Shown here in pieces: positions 6,876-16,154 of a DNA stretch of 64,000 bases. The position numbers and the translations under genes were made by a program. Positions within the stretch are counted from its first letter, which is position 1. Each line of letters opens with the position of its first letter. The notes beneath the pieces were generated by a model that made no database searches, was not told where the DNA came from, and worked only from the letters and a program-made list of their open reading frames with translations. This DNA comes from RPRB01 sp035519675 (GTDB lineage Bacteria > Myxococcota > Myxococcia > Myxococcales > Myxococcaceae). The DNA lies in the NCBI GenBank assembly GCA_035519675.1, contig DATIWB010000026.1:22999-86998 (forward strand), read 5' to 3'.

Positions 6876-9236
6876 TCACTTCCGGTGGGCCTCCCGCGGC
6901 CATCCGTCTCCGCCGCGGACGCGGATCTCGATCCTGCGCAGCGGCGCGACTCCCGTCGCCTCCCGGAGCTCGAGGCGGTGGACGCCGGCCGTCAGGGCGA
7001 GCCGGGTGCGCCCGAGCGGGTCAAGCGGAGCCGGCGATCCATCCACCTGGAGCTCGCCGGCGCCCCGGACACGCACTGGGATGGTCTGGGACGACACCGG
7101 CACGCCCGCCTCGAGGAGGAACTCGTCCCCGTCGCGCGGGGTGATGAAGCCCGGCGGCCCGTCGCCGATCGCCCCGGCCCCTACCTCCAGCCGCTCGCGC
7201 TCGGCCCATCCGGTGTACCGGGCATCGAGGGCGAGGACCCTTCGTCCGCCCGCCATCCGGTGCATCGCGCACGGCTCCGCCGGGGCAGTGCCCGGGAGGA
7301 AGACCTCCTCGTACGAGCCCGGGCAGGCGTCACCGGCCCGGTGCCCCGAGAGCGGGCAGATCCGCACCCGCTCGAACCGCGCCCGGTCCACGAGGGGCGC
7401 GGGGCGGACCCCGGCCATCGCCCGGCGCATCACCCTGGCGAAGAGCGGCCCCGCCCCGGTGATGCCGGAGACCCGCTGCATCGGCTGGCCATCGAAGTTC
7501 CCCACCCAGACCGCCACCGTCCGCTCGCCGGTGAAGCCGACGGTCCAGTTGTCCACGTAGGCGCGGCTGGTGCCGGTCTTTGCCGCCACCGGGAACGGCA
7601 GCCGCAGGGCGTTGTCCAGGCCGAACGCCGGCGCGCGCGCCGTCTCGTCGGAGAGGAGGTCGGTCAGCAGTGCCACCGTGTCGGGCGGCAGGAATCGGCG
7701 GGGAGCGAGCTCGGAGCTGGCCTCGACCCGCTCGCCGAGCGAGTCCGTCGCCGTGCGCACCAGCCGGAGCGGCTCGACCACGCCCCCCCGGGCGAGCCCA
7801 CGGTACGCCCGGGCAAGCTCCCAGAGCGAGACGTCGCCGTTTCCGAGCACCAGCCCGGCGCCGTAGTGCTCGGCGCTGGCCTCGAGGGAGGTGAAGCCCG
7901 CCTGACGCAGCACCTCGAGCACCTGCTCGGGACCGAGCGCGTCGGTGAGTTCCACCGCGGGCACGTTGTAGCTGTTGGCCAGCGCGGCCCGGAGGCGCAC
8001 CGGCCCGTGCTGGCGCCGGTCGTAGTTCCGGGGGAGCCACGCGCCCCCGGCCGCGCCCACCTCGAGGTCCACGTCGCTGAGCACCGAGGCCGGCGTCCAG
8101 CCGCTGGCCAGCGCCAGCCCGTAGGCGAACGGCTTGAGCGCGCTCCCGGGCTGGCGGCGGGCACGGACCCCGTCGTTCTGACCCTCGTGGGCGTCGTCCA
8201 GGAAGTCCGCCGAACCGACGTAGGCGAGCACCTGGCCCGAGCCGTTGTCCACCACCAGCACCGCGGCCTGGCCGAGGCGGGGATCTGCGGCAAGCTCCGA
8301 GCGCACCGTGCGCTCGACGTCGGCCTGGAGCGCCGGGTCGATGGTGGTCCGCACCTCCACCGCGCGTCCGAGCCCGAGGGTCTCGAGCTTTCCGGCGAGG
8401 TCGACCACCAGATGGGGGGCGCCGAACGGCCGTGACGCCGGAACGACGTCCAGGTCCGCGCCGGCAGCGAGGCGCTCCAGCTCGGGGTCGAGGCGTCCGG
8501 CGCGGCGCATGCGGTGGAGCACCTCGCGCATCGCCCGCCGGGCGAGGTCGGGGTCCCGCCACGGGTCCACCCGGGCGGGGGAGCGGGCGATGGCCGCGAG
8601 CAGCGCTGCCTGTCCTGCCGACAAGGTGCTCGCCGGCCGACCGAAGTAGGCCTGCGCTGCGGCCTCCACGCCGACGAGGTCGTGTCCGAGGGCCACCCGG
8701 TCCAGGTAGGCCCGGAGCAGGTCCTCGCGCGGCAGGTGGGCCGAGAGCCGGAGCGCCCAGAGCGCCTCCTGCGCCTTCCCGGCGAGTGTCCGCCGGCGGG
8801 GGACGAGCAGTCGTGCGAGCTGCTGGGCGAGCGTCGAGGCACCGCTCACCACCCGGCCGGCCTGGAGGTTGCTCACCGTGGCGCGGGCGATGGCCAGCGG
8901 GTCCACGCCGGGGTGCCACTCGAAGCGGCGGTCCTCCGAGGCGATGAAGGCGTCGCGCAGGACCGCGGGCACGGGCGCATCCGGCGGGAGCGAGACGCTG
9001 CGCGAGTCCCGGCGCGAGGGGACCTCCCGGAGGAGCTGGCCGTCGCGGTCGAGCACCCGGACGCTCAGCGTGCCGGCGCGGTCGAGCAGTCCGGCCGGCA
9101 AGGGCCAGGCGACGAGGGTCAGCAACCCCAGCGCGACCGCCCCGGCGGCGACCACCCCCAGACGAGGTCTCAGAGACCTCGTTCTGGAAAAACGCGGCTG
9201 ACTGGAAAAACTGGTCTGCTTCTCGGGGGGTCCCAC
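6876..9236 (-). CDS. pbpC: penicillin-binding protein 1C
   Basis: Bifunctional peptidoglycan glycosyltransferase/transpeptidase, anchored in the inner membrane. With the GTG at 9236 the protein has 786 residues (E. coli PbpC has 770). A hydrophobic anchor ('LGVVAAGAVALGLLTLVAW') is followed by the GT51 domain with EDRRFxWHPGVD near residue 100, then the transpeptidase with SxxK (Ser365 in 'PGSALKPF') and KTGTS near 551, and a C-terminal Ig-like BiPBP_C domain of about 90 residues. The start is uncertain because the frame is open upstream; I chose the GTG 20 bases after the alpha-2-macroglobulin stop. Coupling with that gene is the classic yfhM-pbpC arrangement. Confidence 0.9.
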   Translation of the reverse strand: MGPPEKQTSFSSQPRFSRTRSLRPRLGVVAAGAVALGLLTLVAWPLPAGLLDRAGTLSVRVLDRDGQLLREVPSRRDSRSVSLPPDAPVPAVLRDAFIASEDRRFEWHPGVDPLAIARATVSNLQAGRVVSGASTLAQQLARLLVPRRRTLAGKAQEALWALRLSAHLPREDLLRAYLDRVALGHDLVGVEAAAQAYFGRPASTLSAGQAALLAAIARSPARVDPWRDPDLARRAMREVLHRMRRAGRLDPELERLAAGADLDVVPASRPFGAPHLVVDLAGKLETLGLGRAVEVRTTIDPALQADVERTVRSELAADPRLGQAAVLVVDNGSGQVLAYVGSADFLDDAHEGQNDGVRARRQPGSALKPFAYGLALASGWTPASVLSDVDLEVGAAGGAWLPRNYDRRQHGPVRLRAALANSYNVPAVELTDALGPEQVLEVLRQAGFTSLEASAEHYGAGLVLGNGDVSLWELARAYRGLARGGVVEPLRLVRTATDSLGERVEASSELAPRRFLPPDTVALLTDLLSDETARAPAFGLDNALRLPFPVAAKTGTSRAYVDNWTVGFTGERTVAVWVGNFDGQPMQRVSGITGAGPLFARVMRRAMAGVRPAPLVDRARFERVRICPLSGHRAGDACPGSYEEVFLPGTAPAEPCAMHRMAGGRRVLALDARYTGWAERERLEVGAGAIGDGPPGFITPRDGDEFLLEAGVPVSSQTIPVRVRGAGELQVDGSPAPLDPLGRTRLALTAGVHRLELREATGVAPLRRIEIRVRGGDGWPREAHRK

Positions 9237-9256
9237 CGGGCGCGGGCCGTCGCCCC

Positions 9257-12200
9257 TCAGCGGGCCGCGACGCTCCCCTCCTCGAGGACCTGGAAGTTGC
9301 TCCCCTCCGAACGGCCGAAGACCTCGGGGGCGTACATCGCCTCCGCCCGGGCCGGGACGAGGAGGTAGTCGCCCGGAGTCGTCGCCCGGGCGACGACCGA
9401 GACGGTGTGCACGCCCGGGGGCAGCTCGTTGGAGAAGAACAGCGCCCGGTCGTCGCGCAGCTCGGTGTGGTTGAACGGGTTCCAGAAGCCGAGCACCCAG
9501 GCCGGGACCCCCGCCTCCCGCGCATCCTGCATCTCGTCCGTCTCGGTGTCGGCCGAGGGCTCTCCACGAGACAGACGCGCGGTGGTGGCCAGCGTGGTGT
9601 CCACGGCCTCGAGCCCGGCGGGGAACGGAATCTCCAGCGCCACGTTGGTCCGGGCGGCCGGTGTGCCCACCCGGACCTTGATCCTCACCAGCTCGCCCGC
9701 CTTGACGGCCTGGAGCTGACCGCCGCCCGAGTACGGCTCGATCCACCGCTGGACGACCAGCCCGCGCTCGAGCGCGGTGCGCGGCATCTCCGCCGGCGCA
9801 TAGCGCAGCACCGCGGTGTAGGAGAGCATGCCGGCCTTCCCGTCCCGCAGGAACTCGAAGGCCGCCGACTTCCCGAGCTGCGGCAGCTCCTTCATCGGGA
9901 GCACCGTCCGGCGGACCTCCATGCTCCGGCCGCGGAACTCCGAGTCGGCCACCTGCTTTCCGCCGATGAGCACCCTGGCGACGAAGTCCGGTGAATCCTT
10001 CTCCCGCGTCCGCACCACCTCGGTCAGCGCCATCAGCGCAAAGGCAGACTCCTGGGTGGTCTTGTACCGGCCATCCGGACCACGGGTCTGGACGAGGTAA
10101 CGGGCCATCTTCCCGACGTAGGGATGGTCGGGCATGACGTTCACCAGGGTCTGCAGGGCGATGGCGGTGGTCCGCAGGTCGCTCGACCAGTCGGACTGGT
10201 AGCTGACACCGCTCATCTCCTCGAGGTGGAGGGTGCCCGAGGTCTCCTTCGCCCGGTCCAGCAGATCGGTGGTCAGCGCCTTCGCCGCAGCCCGGTCGCC
10301 GCCGCCGACCCACAGGGCGTCCGCGAGCATCGCCTTGCCGTAGAAGGGAAGCTCTGCGCGGCGGGCGAACAGGGCCGAGGCGCTCGAGGCCTGCGGGGCC
10401 CTCGTCCGGGCGAGCGCGTACACCGCGAACGCCCGCGTCCCCGGGTCCACCTCGCGCGACCACCACGAACAGGTGGCCACGCTGCCGGCCGCCACCTTCG
10501 CCAGGAACTGTTGCCCCCTGCGGAGCCCGTCGCGGTCCACCGGGTAGCCCACCTCTGCCGCCCGGCCGAGCGCGAGGACGGCGTAGGCCGACCCGTGCGG
10601 CGAGCTGCAGCTGTCGGAGCTCCAGTAGCCGTAGCCGCCGTCGTGATGCTGCAGCGCCTCGATGGCCTTGACCGTCTTGGCCGCCACCTCGTCGGGGTCG
10701 GTCGTCCCCCAGCGGGCGATGGCGTCCTCCCCCACCCAGCCGCGGGCGCTCTCCGGCCTCCAGGGCAGCTTGAACACCCCGTGCAGCTCGCGGAGCGCGA
10801 CGAAGGGGACGAGCCGCGACGACATCTGCTCCAGGCAGCCGTACGGGTAGTCGACGAGCTGCCGCATCGCCTCGCCGTAGCCCCCGAGCACGGTGGAGGC
10901 CATCGTGACCTCGAGGCCGCCCACGTCCGGACGCACGCCGGCGGGCGTGGAGAGCTGCTCGCGCGCGGTGTCCTTGGTCTCGCCGGCGAGGGCCACCGCC
11001 TCGATCTGCGTGGGGATTCGGACCGGGAGCCGCTGCTCCACCGCGTCCTGCTCGCCGCCGCCGCTGACCGCGAAGCGGAGCACCGCCTCCCCCGAGCCCT
11101 CGGCCAGGTAGCGGAAGCGCACCTCGCGGGGCTTCCCCTCGGGCAGCGCCACGGTGCGCCTCGTCTCCCCCAGGAGCTTCAAGGGGCCGCTGGCGGTGGC
11201 GGAGACCTCGACCTCCTTGATCTTCCCCGACGGCGCGTGGACCACCACCCCGGCCTCCACCGTGTCTCCCACCCGGGCGAGCCGGGGGAGCGCCGGCATC
11301 GCCAGCAGCGGCTTGGCCACCTGGATGCTGCTCCCGCCCTTCCCTCCGCGGTCGCCCCGGTCGATGGCCAGCGCCATGATCCGGTAGGTGGTCAGGTTGT
11401 CGGGGAGCGTGAACTCGACCTCGGCCCGCCCGTCCACGCCGGTGACCACCGCCGGAGCGAAGAGCACCGTGGTCTTGAACCGCGAGCGGATGCCGCCGCC
11501 GCCCTCGGCGCCACCGCCGCCTCCGCTGCTCATCCCCTTGTCGGCATAGACCGTCCGGCGAACGAGGTGGATGAGCGGCTCGCCGATGCGCACCGAGAGG
11601 CCGCGCTCGGGCTGGAGCGCGTCCAGTGGATCCGGCGGCTCGTACCCGGTGAGCCGGAGCACACCCTCGTCCACCGCCCACACGGCGACCTCGGCCGGCA
11701 CGGGGGCGCCCTTCCAGTCGCTGGTCCGGAGCGCCACCTTCACCTTCTCCCGCGGCCGGTACTGGGTGCGTTCCGGCGTGACCTCCACCGCGAGGCGCTT
11801 GCTCTTCTTCTCCACCTTCAGCTTCGCGTAGCCGACCCGGACCTGAGGGCGCCCGGGGTCCTCCCCGCTCTCCGGACCGTCGGGCTGAGCAACCCGCCCG
11901 CGCACCAGCACCACGCCCACGTACACGTCCGGGATGCCCCCCTCCCCGACCGGCACCTCGACCGTCGTCGCCGCCCCCTTGAGCCTGAGGTGCCGGGCCG
12001 AGCTCACCCCTTCGCGCTCCACGGTGAGCACCGCCTCGGCCGAGGGAAAGGGGCTCTTCACCAGCACCTTCGCCGTCTCGCCGACGTCGTAGACCGCCTT
12101 GTCGGTGACCAGGTCGATGCGGTCCGAATCGTTGCGCTGCCACGAGACCCACCCCTCGCCGACGACGTACAGCGAGCTCCGCGTGGTCTGGGTGCGCTTC

Positions 12201-15094
12201 TGCGCGTCCACGACCTCGGCCTGCACCACGTGGAGGCCCGGCGCCTTCGGGGTGAAGGTGCACGCGCCGGGCACCTGCTCGACCTTGGCAGTGCAGGTCG
12301 CCACCGGCTCCTCGACGGGCTCGCTGAGCGTCTCCCAGCGGTCGCCGGCGGTCTTCTTCCGCACGAACTTCCAGTCCCGCCGGAGGACGGTGACCTTCAC
12401 CTCCGCCTTCTGGCGCTTGCCCTCGGGGGAGACTGCCACCGCCTCCAGCGACACCGGCTTCCCCACCTCGGCGAACCCCTCGACGTTCCGCTGCCGGATG
12501 CCGGCGTAGAGCGCGGCGGGGTGCACGTGCAGCTCGGCGCGGTTGGCGATGCGCTGGCGGTTGACGTCGGCGACCTCGGCCTCCAGGGTGACGCGGGAGC
12601 TGCGTCCGCCCGGTGTCTCCACCTGGCCGGCGGCGATCTCCAGCACGCCCTGGGGGTCGGTCTTGCCCTCGCCGGCGCCGATGACCTCGGTGCTGGACCC
12701 CGGCATGTCGTCGCTCCACTCCCAGGTGGCGATGCCGAAGGCAAAGCCGGGGTTGTCGGGCGGCTGGAAGTCCTCGGTGGTTCGGGTCGCCGTCCAGCGG
12801 ACCGTGGCGCCTGGCATGGCGCCGCCGAAGAGGTAGCGGGCCAGCACCCGGCCCTGCAGCGGCTGCCCGGAGATCACCTCCGCCGACGGGGTGGTGACGT
12901 CCACCTTGAACTGCGGCGGCCGGTACTCCTCCACCCGGAACATGGCGCTGGTGGACACGCGGTCCGAGGTGACCTCGGCGAGCGCCCGGACGAAGTAGGT
13001 TCCGAGCGGGGCGCCGGGATCGATCGGCACCTCCGCGGAGAAGGTGCCGTAGTCGCTGAGCGGGACGCTCCGCGACCAGATCGCCTTGCCGCGCGAGTCG
13101 GTCACCGTGACGTCGGCCTGCGTCCCCTTGGCCGGCGTGGTCACCACGCCGAGCCGGCGGTAGCGGAGCATGCCCTTGACGAAGACGGTGTCCCCCGGAC
13201 GGTAGATGCCGCGCTCGGCGGTGGCGAACCCCATCGACTGCGGCCGCTTCCCGTCCCACGCCCCTTCCACCCCGAAGGCCCAGGGCCCGAAGCCGCCCGA
13301 CCAGTCGGCGAGGGTGACTCCGGTGTCCCCGTCGAGTGCGGCGGCCACCAGCGCAAACCCGGGCCCGCCGTCCAGGTCGCGCTGACGCCGCGGGCCCTTG
13401 CGTGGGCCGAGGAGCGAGGAGAGGCCGGGAACGCGCGCCAGCCCATCGGCGTCGGTCTTCCCCTGCCACTTCACCGCGCCGTCGCCGTCGTAGAGCGAGA
13501 GCGCCGCCCCCGGCACCACGGTGCCGTCCGACACCCGGGTGACCCAGACGATGCCCGAGGTCGCCCCGAGCTTGGTGTGGACGGCGAGGTCGGTGATCTG
13601 CCCGGTGACCCGCTGGGTCCGCTGCCAGGTGTGCTTGGCGCTGATCTCCGGGGCGGTGGTGACCAGGTGGAAGAGCCCGGTGCCCCTGCCGGCGATCAGC
13701 TCGCGGACCTTCACCGGGCGAACTCCGGGGAGATTGTGCGTGCCCTCCAGGTCGAGCGAGGTGGTCACCGGCTGTCCCCCGGGGGCCGACTGGGCGTTAC
13801 GGGTGCCGAGGAAGCGCGCCAGCTCGGCCGGCCCGAGCGGCCAGACCTGGACGTCGAGCGAGGTCACGTTGGTGAAGCGCACCGGGAGCGCGCCGTCGCC
13901 CTTCGCCTCCAGGAGCGCGACGTCCGGTCCCAGCTCGTACTCGGGACGGAGGTCGTCGGTGCGGATCTGTCCCTTCGCCGCCGGCGCGGTCTGCCCGAAG
14001 GCGTCGGTCAGGCCCGAGGCGATGGAGATGGCGTAGGTCGTCCCCGGCCGGAACTTGCCGGGCACGGCGGTGTAGGGGTTCCTCCGGTCACCGGAGGGGT
14101 CGTGGCTCCCGGCGTGGTCCCAGTCGATCTCCACCGCCGGCTGGATCTTGAGGTGCGACCTGAGCGAGGCGACGTCGAGCGGGTTCGTGCTCTCGATGAT
14201 CAGCGGACCGAACGGGCAGTCGTAGCCCCCATGGCAGGCGTGCACGTCCTCGATGCGCGCCGGCCCGTAGGTCCGGTACGGCAGGCGGACGTCCTGGTCC
14301 AGGGTGAGCGGCCCCTCCTTCGCGCGGAGGGAGGTCGCCACGACCAGCTCGAGCTCGGTGGCGAGCGGCAGGGGCTTGCCCAGCTTCACCGTCACCTCGG
14401 TGCGTCGGCTGGGGAAGAGGCTGCGTCCCGGGCGCTCCACCTCCTCGGACGCCACTGGCGCTGCCCGGGTGGTCACGCTGATGGGCCAGGACGTACCCTC
14501 GTTGCCCACCCGCAGAGAGATGGACTTCCCGGGTTCGACCACCGCCTGGTTGAAGACCAGGACGATGTCCTGCGACGGCTTCAGCCACCGCCACTGGCCG
14601 GCGGGCGTCGCCGACTCGAGCTTGGGGGCGGGCGTGTCGAAGGACCAGCTGTAGGCCTCCTTGAGCGCCGAGCCGTCCACGCCCTTGAGCCCGGCCGGGA
14701 CGGTCACGGTGAAGCGGGTGGCGAACGGCAGCGGCGCCCTGGGGACGAGCTCCACGCTGGCCGAGCCGATCCACCGCCACTCGCCCTCCACCGCCGGGCT
14801 GATCGAGGCGGGGGGCGGGAGCGTCTTCTGCTCCTCGATGGACATCAGCGCCACCACCGGCCGGGAGAAGGTGATGGTGGGGCGTGCGTCCGCTCCGACC
14901 ACCTCGTGCGGGCGGGCGGCCACGACGGTGAGTCCGGCCGAGGGGAGCGCCTCGGGCGCGATGGCGAGCACGGGCGGTGGGGGCAGGGGTTGCAGCGGTG
15001 TCTGCCCGGACGCGGAGGGCTTGCCCTTGCACGCGGTGAGCGCGGCGGCGGCGAGCACGGCGGCGCAGACGAGACGGGTCGATGCTGCCCTCAT
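9257..15094 (-). CDS. yfhM: bacterial alpha-2-macroglobulin lipoprotein
   Basis: Periplasmic protease trap of 1945 residues, normal for YfhM-type proteins. The ATG at 15094 has GGGGGAGGACGCCACCG upstream and gives a clear lipoprotein signal (LTAC, Cys22). MG-type beta domains fill the first two thirds, including the 'GIYRPGDTVFVKGMLR' macroglobulin signature. The thioester motif CLEQ follows 'DYPYG' at about Cys1420, so covalent trapping of a protease should be possible. Next come the terpenoid-cyclase-like helical domain and the receptor-like end domain. It is thought to guard the periplasm after envelope breach, with PbpC repairing peptidoglycan; pbpC follows immediately. Confidence 0.93.
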   Translation of the reverse strand: MRAASTRLVCAAVLAAAALTACKGKPSASGQTPLQPLPPPPVLAIAPEALPSAGLTVVAARPHEVVGADARPTITFSRPVVALMSIEEQKTLPPPASISPAVEGEWRWIGSASVELVPRAPLPFATRFTVTVPAGLKGVDGSALKEAYSWSFDTPAPKLESATPAGQWRWLKPSQDIVLVFNQAVVEPGKSISLRVGNEGTSWPISVTTRAAPVASEEVERPGRSLFPSRRTEVTVKLGKPLPLATELELVVATSLRAKEGPLTLDQDVRLPYRTYGPARIEDVHACHGGYDCPFGPLIIESTNPLDVASLRSHLKIQPAVEIDWDHAGSHDPSGDRRNPYTAVPGKFRPGTTYAISIASGLTDAFGQTAPAAKGQIRTDDLRPEYELGPDVALLEAKGDGALPVRFTNVTSLDVQVWPLGPAELARFLGTRNAQSAPGGQPVTTSLDLEGTHNLPGVRPVKVRELIAGRGTGLFHLVTTAPEISAKHTWQRTQRVTGQITDLAVHTKLGATSGIVWVTRVSDGTVVPGAALSLYDGDGAVKWQGKTDADGLARVPGLSSLLGPRKGPRRQRDLDGGPGFALVAAALDGDTGVTLADWSGGFGPWAFGVEGAWDGKRPQSMGFATAERGIYRPGDTVFVKGMLRYRRLGVVTTPAKGTQADVTVTDSRGKAIWSRSVPLSDYGTFSAEVPIDPGAPLGTYFVRALAEVTSDRVSTSAMFRVEEYRPPQFKVDVTTPSAEVISGQPLQGRVLARYLFGGAMPGATVRWTATRTTEDFQPPDNPGFAFGIATWEWSDDMPGSSTEVIGAGEGKTDPQGVLEIAAGQVETPGGRSSRVTLEAEVADVNRQRIANRAELHVHPAALYAGIRQRNVEGFAEVGKPVSLEAVAVSPEGKRQKAEVKVTVLRRDWKFVRKKTAGDRWETLSEPVEEPVATCTAKVEQVPGACTFTPKAPGLHVVQAEVVDAQKRTQTTRSSLYVVGEGWVSWQRNDSDRIDLVTDKAVYDVGETAKVLVKSPFPSAEAVLTVEREGVSSARHLRLKGAATTVEVPVGEGGIPDVYVGVVLVRGRVAQPDGPESGEDPGRPQVRVGYAKLKVEKKSKRLAVEVTPERTQYRPREKVKVALRTSDWKGAPVPAEVAVWAVDEGVLRLTGYEPPDPLDALQPERGLSVRIGEPLIHLVRRTVYADKGMSSGGGGGAEGGGGIRSRFKTTVLFAPAVVTGVDGRAEVEFTLPDNLTTYRIMALAIDRGDRGGKGGSSIQVAKPLLAMPALPRLARVGDTVEAGVVVHAPSGKIKEVEVSATASGPLKLLGETRRTVALPEGKPREVRFRYLAEGSGEAVLRFAVSGGGEQDAVEQRLPVRIPTQIEAVALAGETKDTAREQLSTPAGVRPDVGGLEVTMASTVLGGYGEAMRQLVDYPYGCLEQMSSRLVPFVALRELHGVFKLPWRPESARGWVGEDAIARWGTTDPDEVAAKTVKAIEALQHHDGGYGYWSSDSCSSPHGSAYAVLALGRAAEVGYPVDRDGLRRGQQFLAKVAAGSVATCSWWSREVDPGTRAFAVYALARTRAPQASSASALFARRAELPFYGKAMLADALWVGGGDRAAAKALTTDLLDRAKETSGTLHLEEMSGVSYQSDWSSDLRTTAIALQTLVNVMPDHPYVGKMARYLVQTRGPDGRYKTTQESAFALMALTEVVRTREKDSPDFVARVLIGGKQVADSEFRGRSMEVRRTVLPMKELPQLGKSAAFEFLRDGKAGMLSYTAVLRYAPAEMPRTALERGLVVQRWIEPYSGGGQLQAVKAGELVRIKVRVGTPAARTNVALEIPFPAGLEAVDTTLATTARLSRGEPSADTETDEMQDAREAGVPAWVLGFWNPFNHTELRDDRALFFSNELPPGVHTVSVVARATTPGDYLLVPARAEAMYAPEVFGRSEGSNFQVLEEGSVAAR

Positions 15095-15229
15095 CGGTGG
15101 CGTCCTCCCCCGGAGCGTCGCGGTGCGTGCCCCGGGCCTATTCTGCTCTGGAGCGAGCGAGCCCGGGTCGACGAAGATCACCCGGGCGCTCCGGGCATGC
15201 AGTGAGTGCAGCCCCCGGGCCAGCGAAGA

Positions 15230-15450
15230 TCAACGCGCGCGGAGCCCAGCCTCGATACGCCGGTCGGGGACGATCCAGGCGAGGGCCACGCCCACGTACA
15301 TCAGATCCGCCAGCCAGGGATGGACGAACGCCAGCGCGATGCCCACCGCGCAGGCCAGCGGCGAGAGCTTCTCCTTGAGCGTGTGCCCCACCGCCCGTGC
15401 GAGCTCGGACTGAGGCCGTCGCTGAAGGCCTCCAACCGTCCGGTCTTCAT
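15230..15450 (-). pseudogene. collapsed TMEM175-family (DUF1211) channel gene
   Basis: Reading from the ATG at 15450, the first 12 codons give MKTGRLEAFSDG, the N-terminal signature of bacterial TMEM175 potassium channels (FSDG filter-proximal motif). The expected continuation is missing. After a frame change near 15412 a second piece reads SELARAVGHTLKEKLSPLAC, continues through a hydrophobic helix and ends with 'AWIVPDRRIEAGLRAR' and a stop at 15230, matching the family's last helix and its PDRRIE-type end. A family member has about 200 residues; here roughly 70 remain, so about 120-130 residues were deleted. An AGGGAGCG ribosome site still precedes the ATG. Confidence 0.65.
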
Positions 15451-15557
15451 CGCTCCCTCGCTGCCGGCACCTCGAGGCACCGGAGACTCCTCAGTCACTC
15501 CGCTGCGCACCGGGGCTCTCAATCGCCCGGGCGACCAGCCGACGGTCTGGACAACCT

Positions 15558-16154
15558 TCAGCCGACGAGGACGACCGTGGTCGACCGCGCCCCGTGCGCG
15601 CCGATGACCAGCGCCTGCTCGATGTCCGCAGTCTTCGAGGGACCGGCGATGAAGAGGCCGAAGCCGGGCGCGCCGAGGAGGATGCGCCCGTAGGCCTCGT
15701 GCAGGGTGTGCACCAGCTCGCGCGCCGGGACCACCAGGACCAGGTGCTGGGTGACGAAGAGCACCGCCCGCCGCTGCTTCAACACCGCGTCGGTCAGCCA
15801 CACCGCCCCGTTCTCGGCCACCCCGAACTCACCGGGGACGACCGCCAGGTCCACCCCCTCCAGCACGTGGGGATCGTCCACCGAGTCGATGGCCAGGGTG
15901 CCGCTGACCACCTCGGGCAGCAGCGAGACGATCTGCCGGGCCGACTGGGCCACCGGGAGCGCGCGGACCGCCGCGGCGGCCTCGGCCAGCCCGGCGACCC
16001 GGATGCAGGAACCGGCGACGTCGACCACGCTCTGGGCGAAGCGCGCCGGCAGGTCCTCGAACTGCACCGGCGAGGCTGGAACCTCGGGCAACGGCAGCGG
16101 GGGGAGACGGGCCTCACGGAGGCGCTCCAGCACCTTCTCCCGGCTAGTTCGCAC
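15558..16154 (-). CDS. lutC: LutC-type lactate utilization protein
   Basis: Third subunit of the LutABC L-lactate oxidation complex (LUD domain), 198 residues. The C-terminal half carries the family pattern 'VAENGAVWLTD', 'FVTQHLVLVVP' and 'FIAGPSKTADIEQALVIGAHG', the last including the conserved GPSxTADIE element. It overlaps the end of lutB by 11 bases and is the last gene of the set. LutC has no cofactor-binding Cys motif; it works with LutA and LutB in electron transfer from lactate. Confidence 0.88.
   Translation of the reverse strand: MRTSREKVLERLREARLPPLPLPEVPASPVQFEDLPARFAQSVVDVAGSCIRVAGLAEAAAAVRALPVAQSARQIVSLLPEVVSGTLAIDSVDDPHVLEGVDLAVVPGEFGVAENGAVWLTDAVLKQRRAVLFVTQHLVLVVPARELVHTLHEAYGRILLGAPGFGLFIAGPSKTADIEQALVIGAHGARSTTVVLVG

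Noticed and set aside
9163..9181. Near-perfect palindrome CGAGGTCTC-A-GAGACCTCG
   Set aside because: It lies within the coding start of pbpC (Arg/Ser/Leu codons) and has no second copy seen; no regulatory reading is supported.
10124..15205. A 1693-codon open frame antisense to the alpha-2-macroglobulin gene
   Set aside because: Composition is Arg/Pro/His/Gly-rich without domains, typical of a shadow frame in GC-rich DNA; the minus-strand gene has signal peptide, thioester and family motifs.
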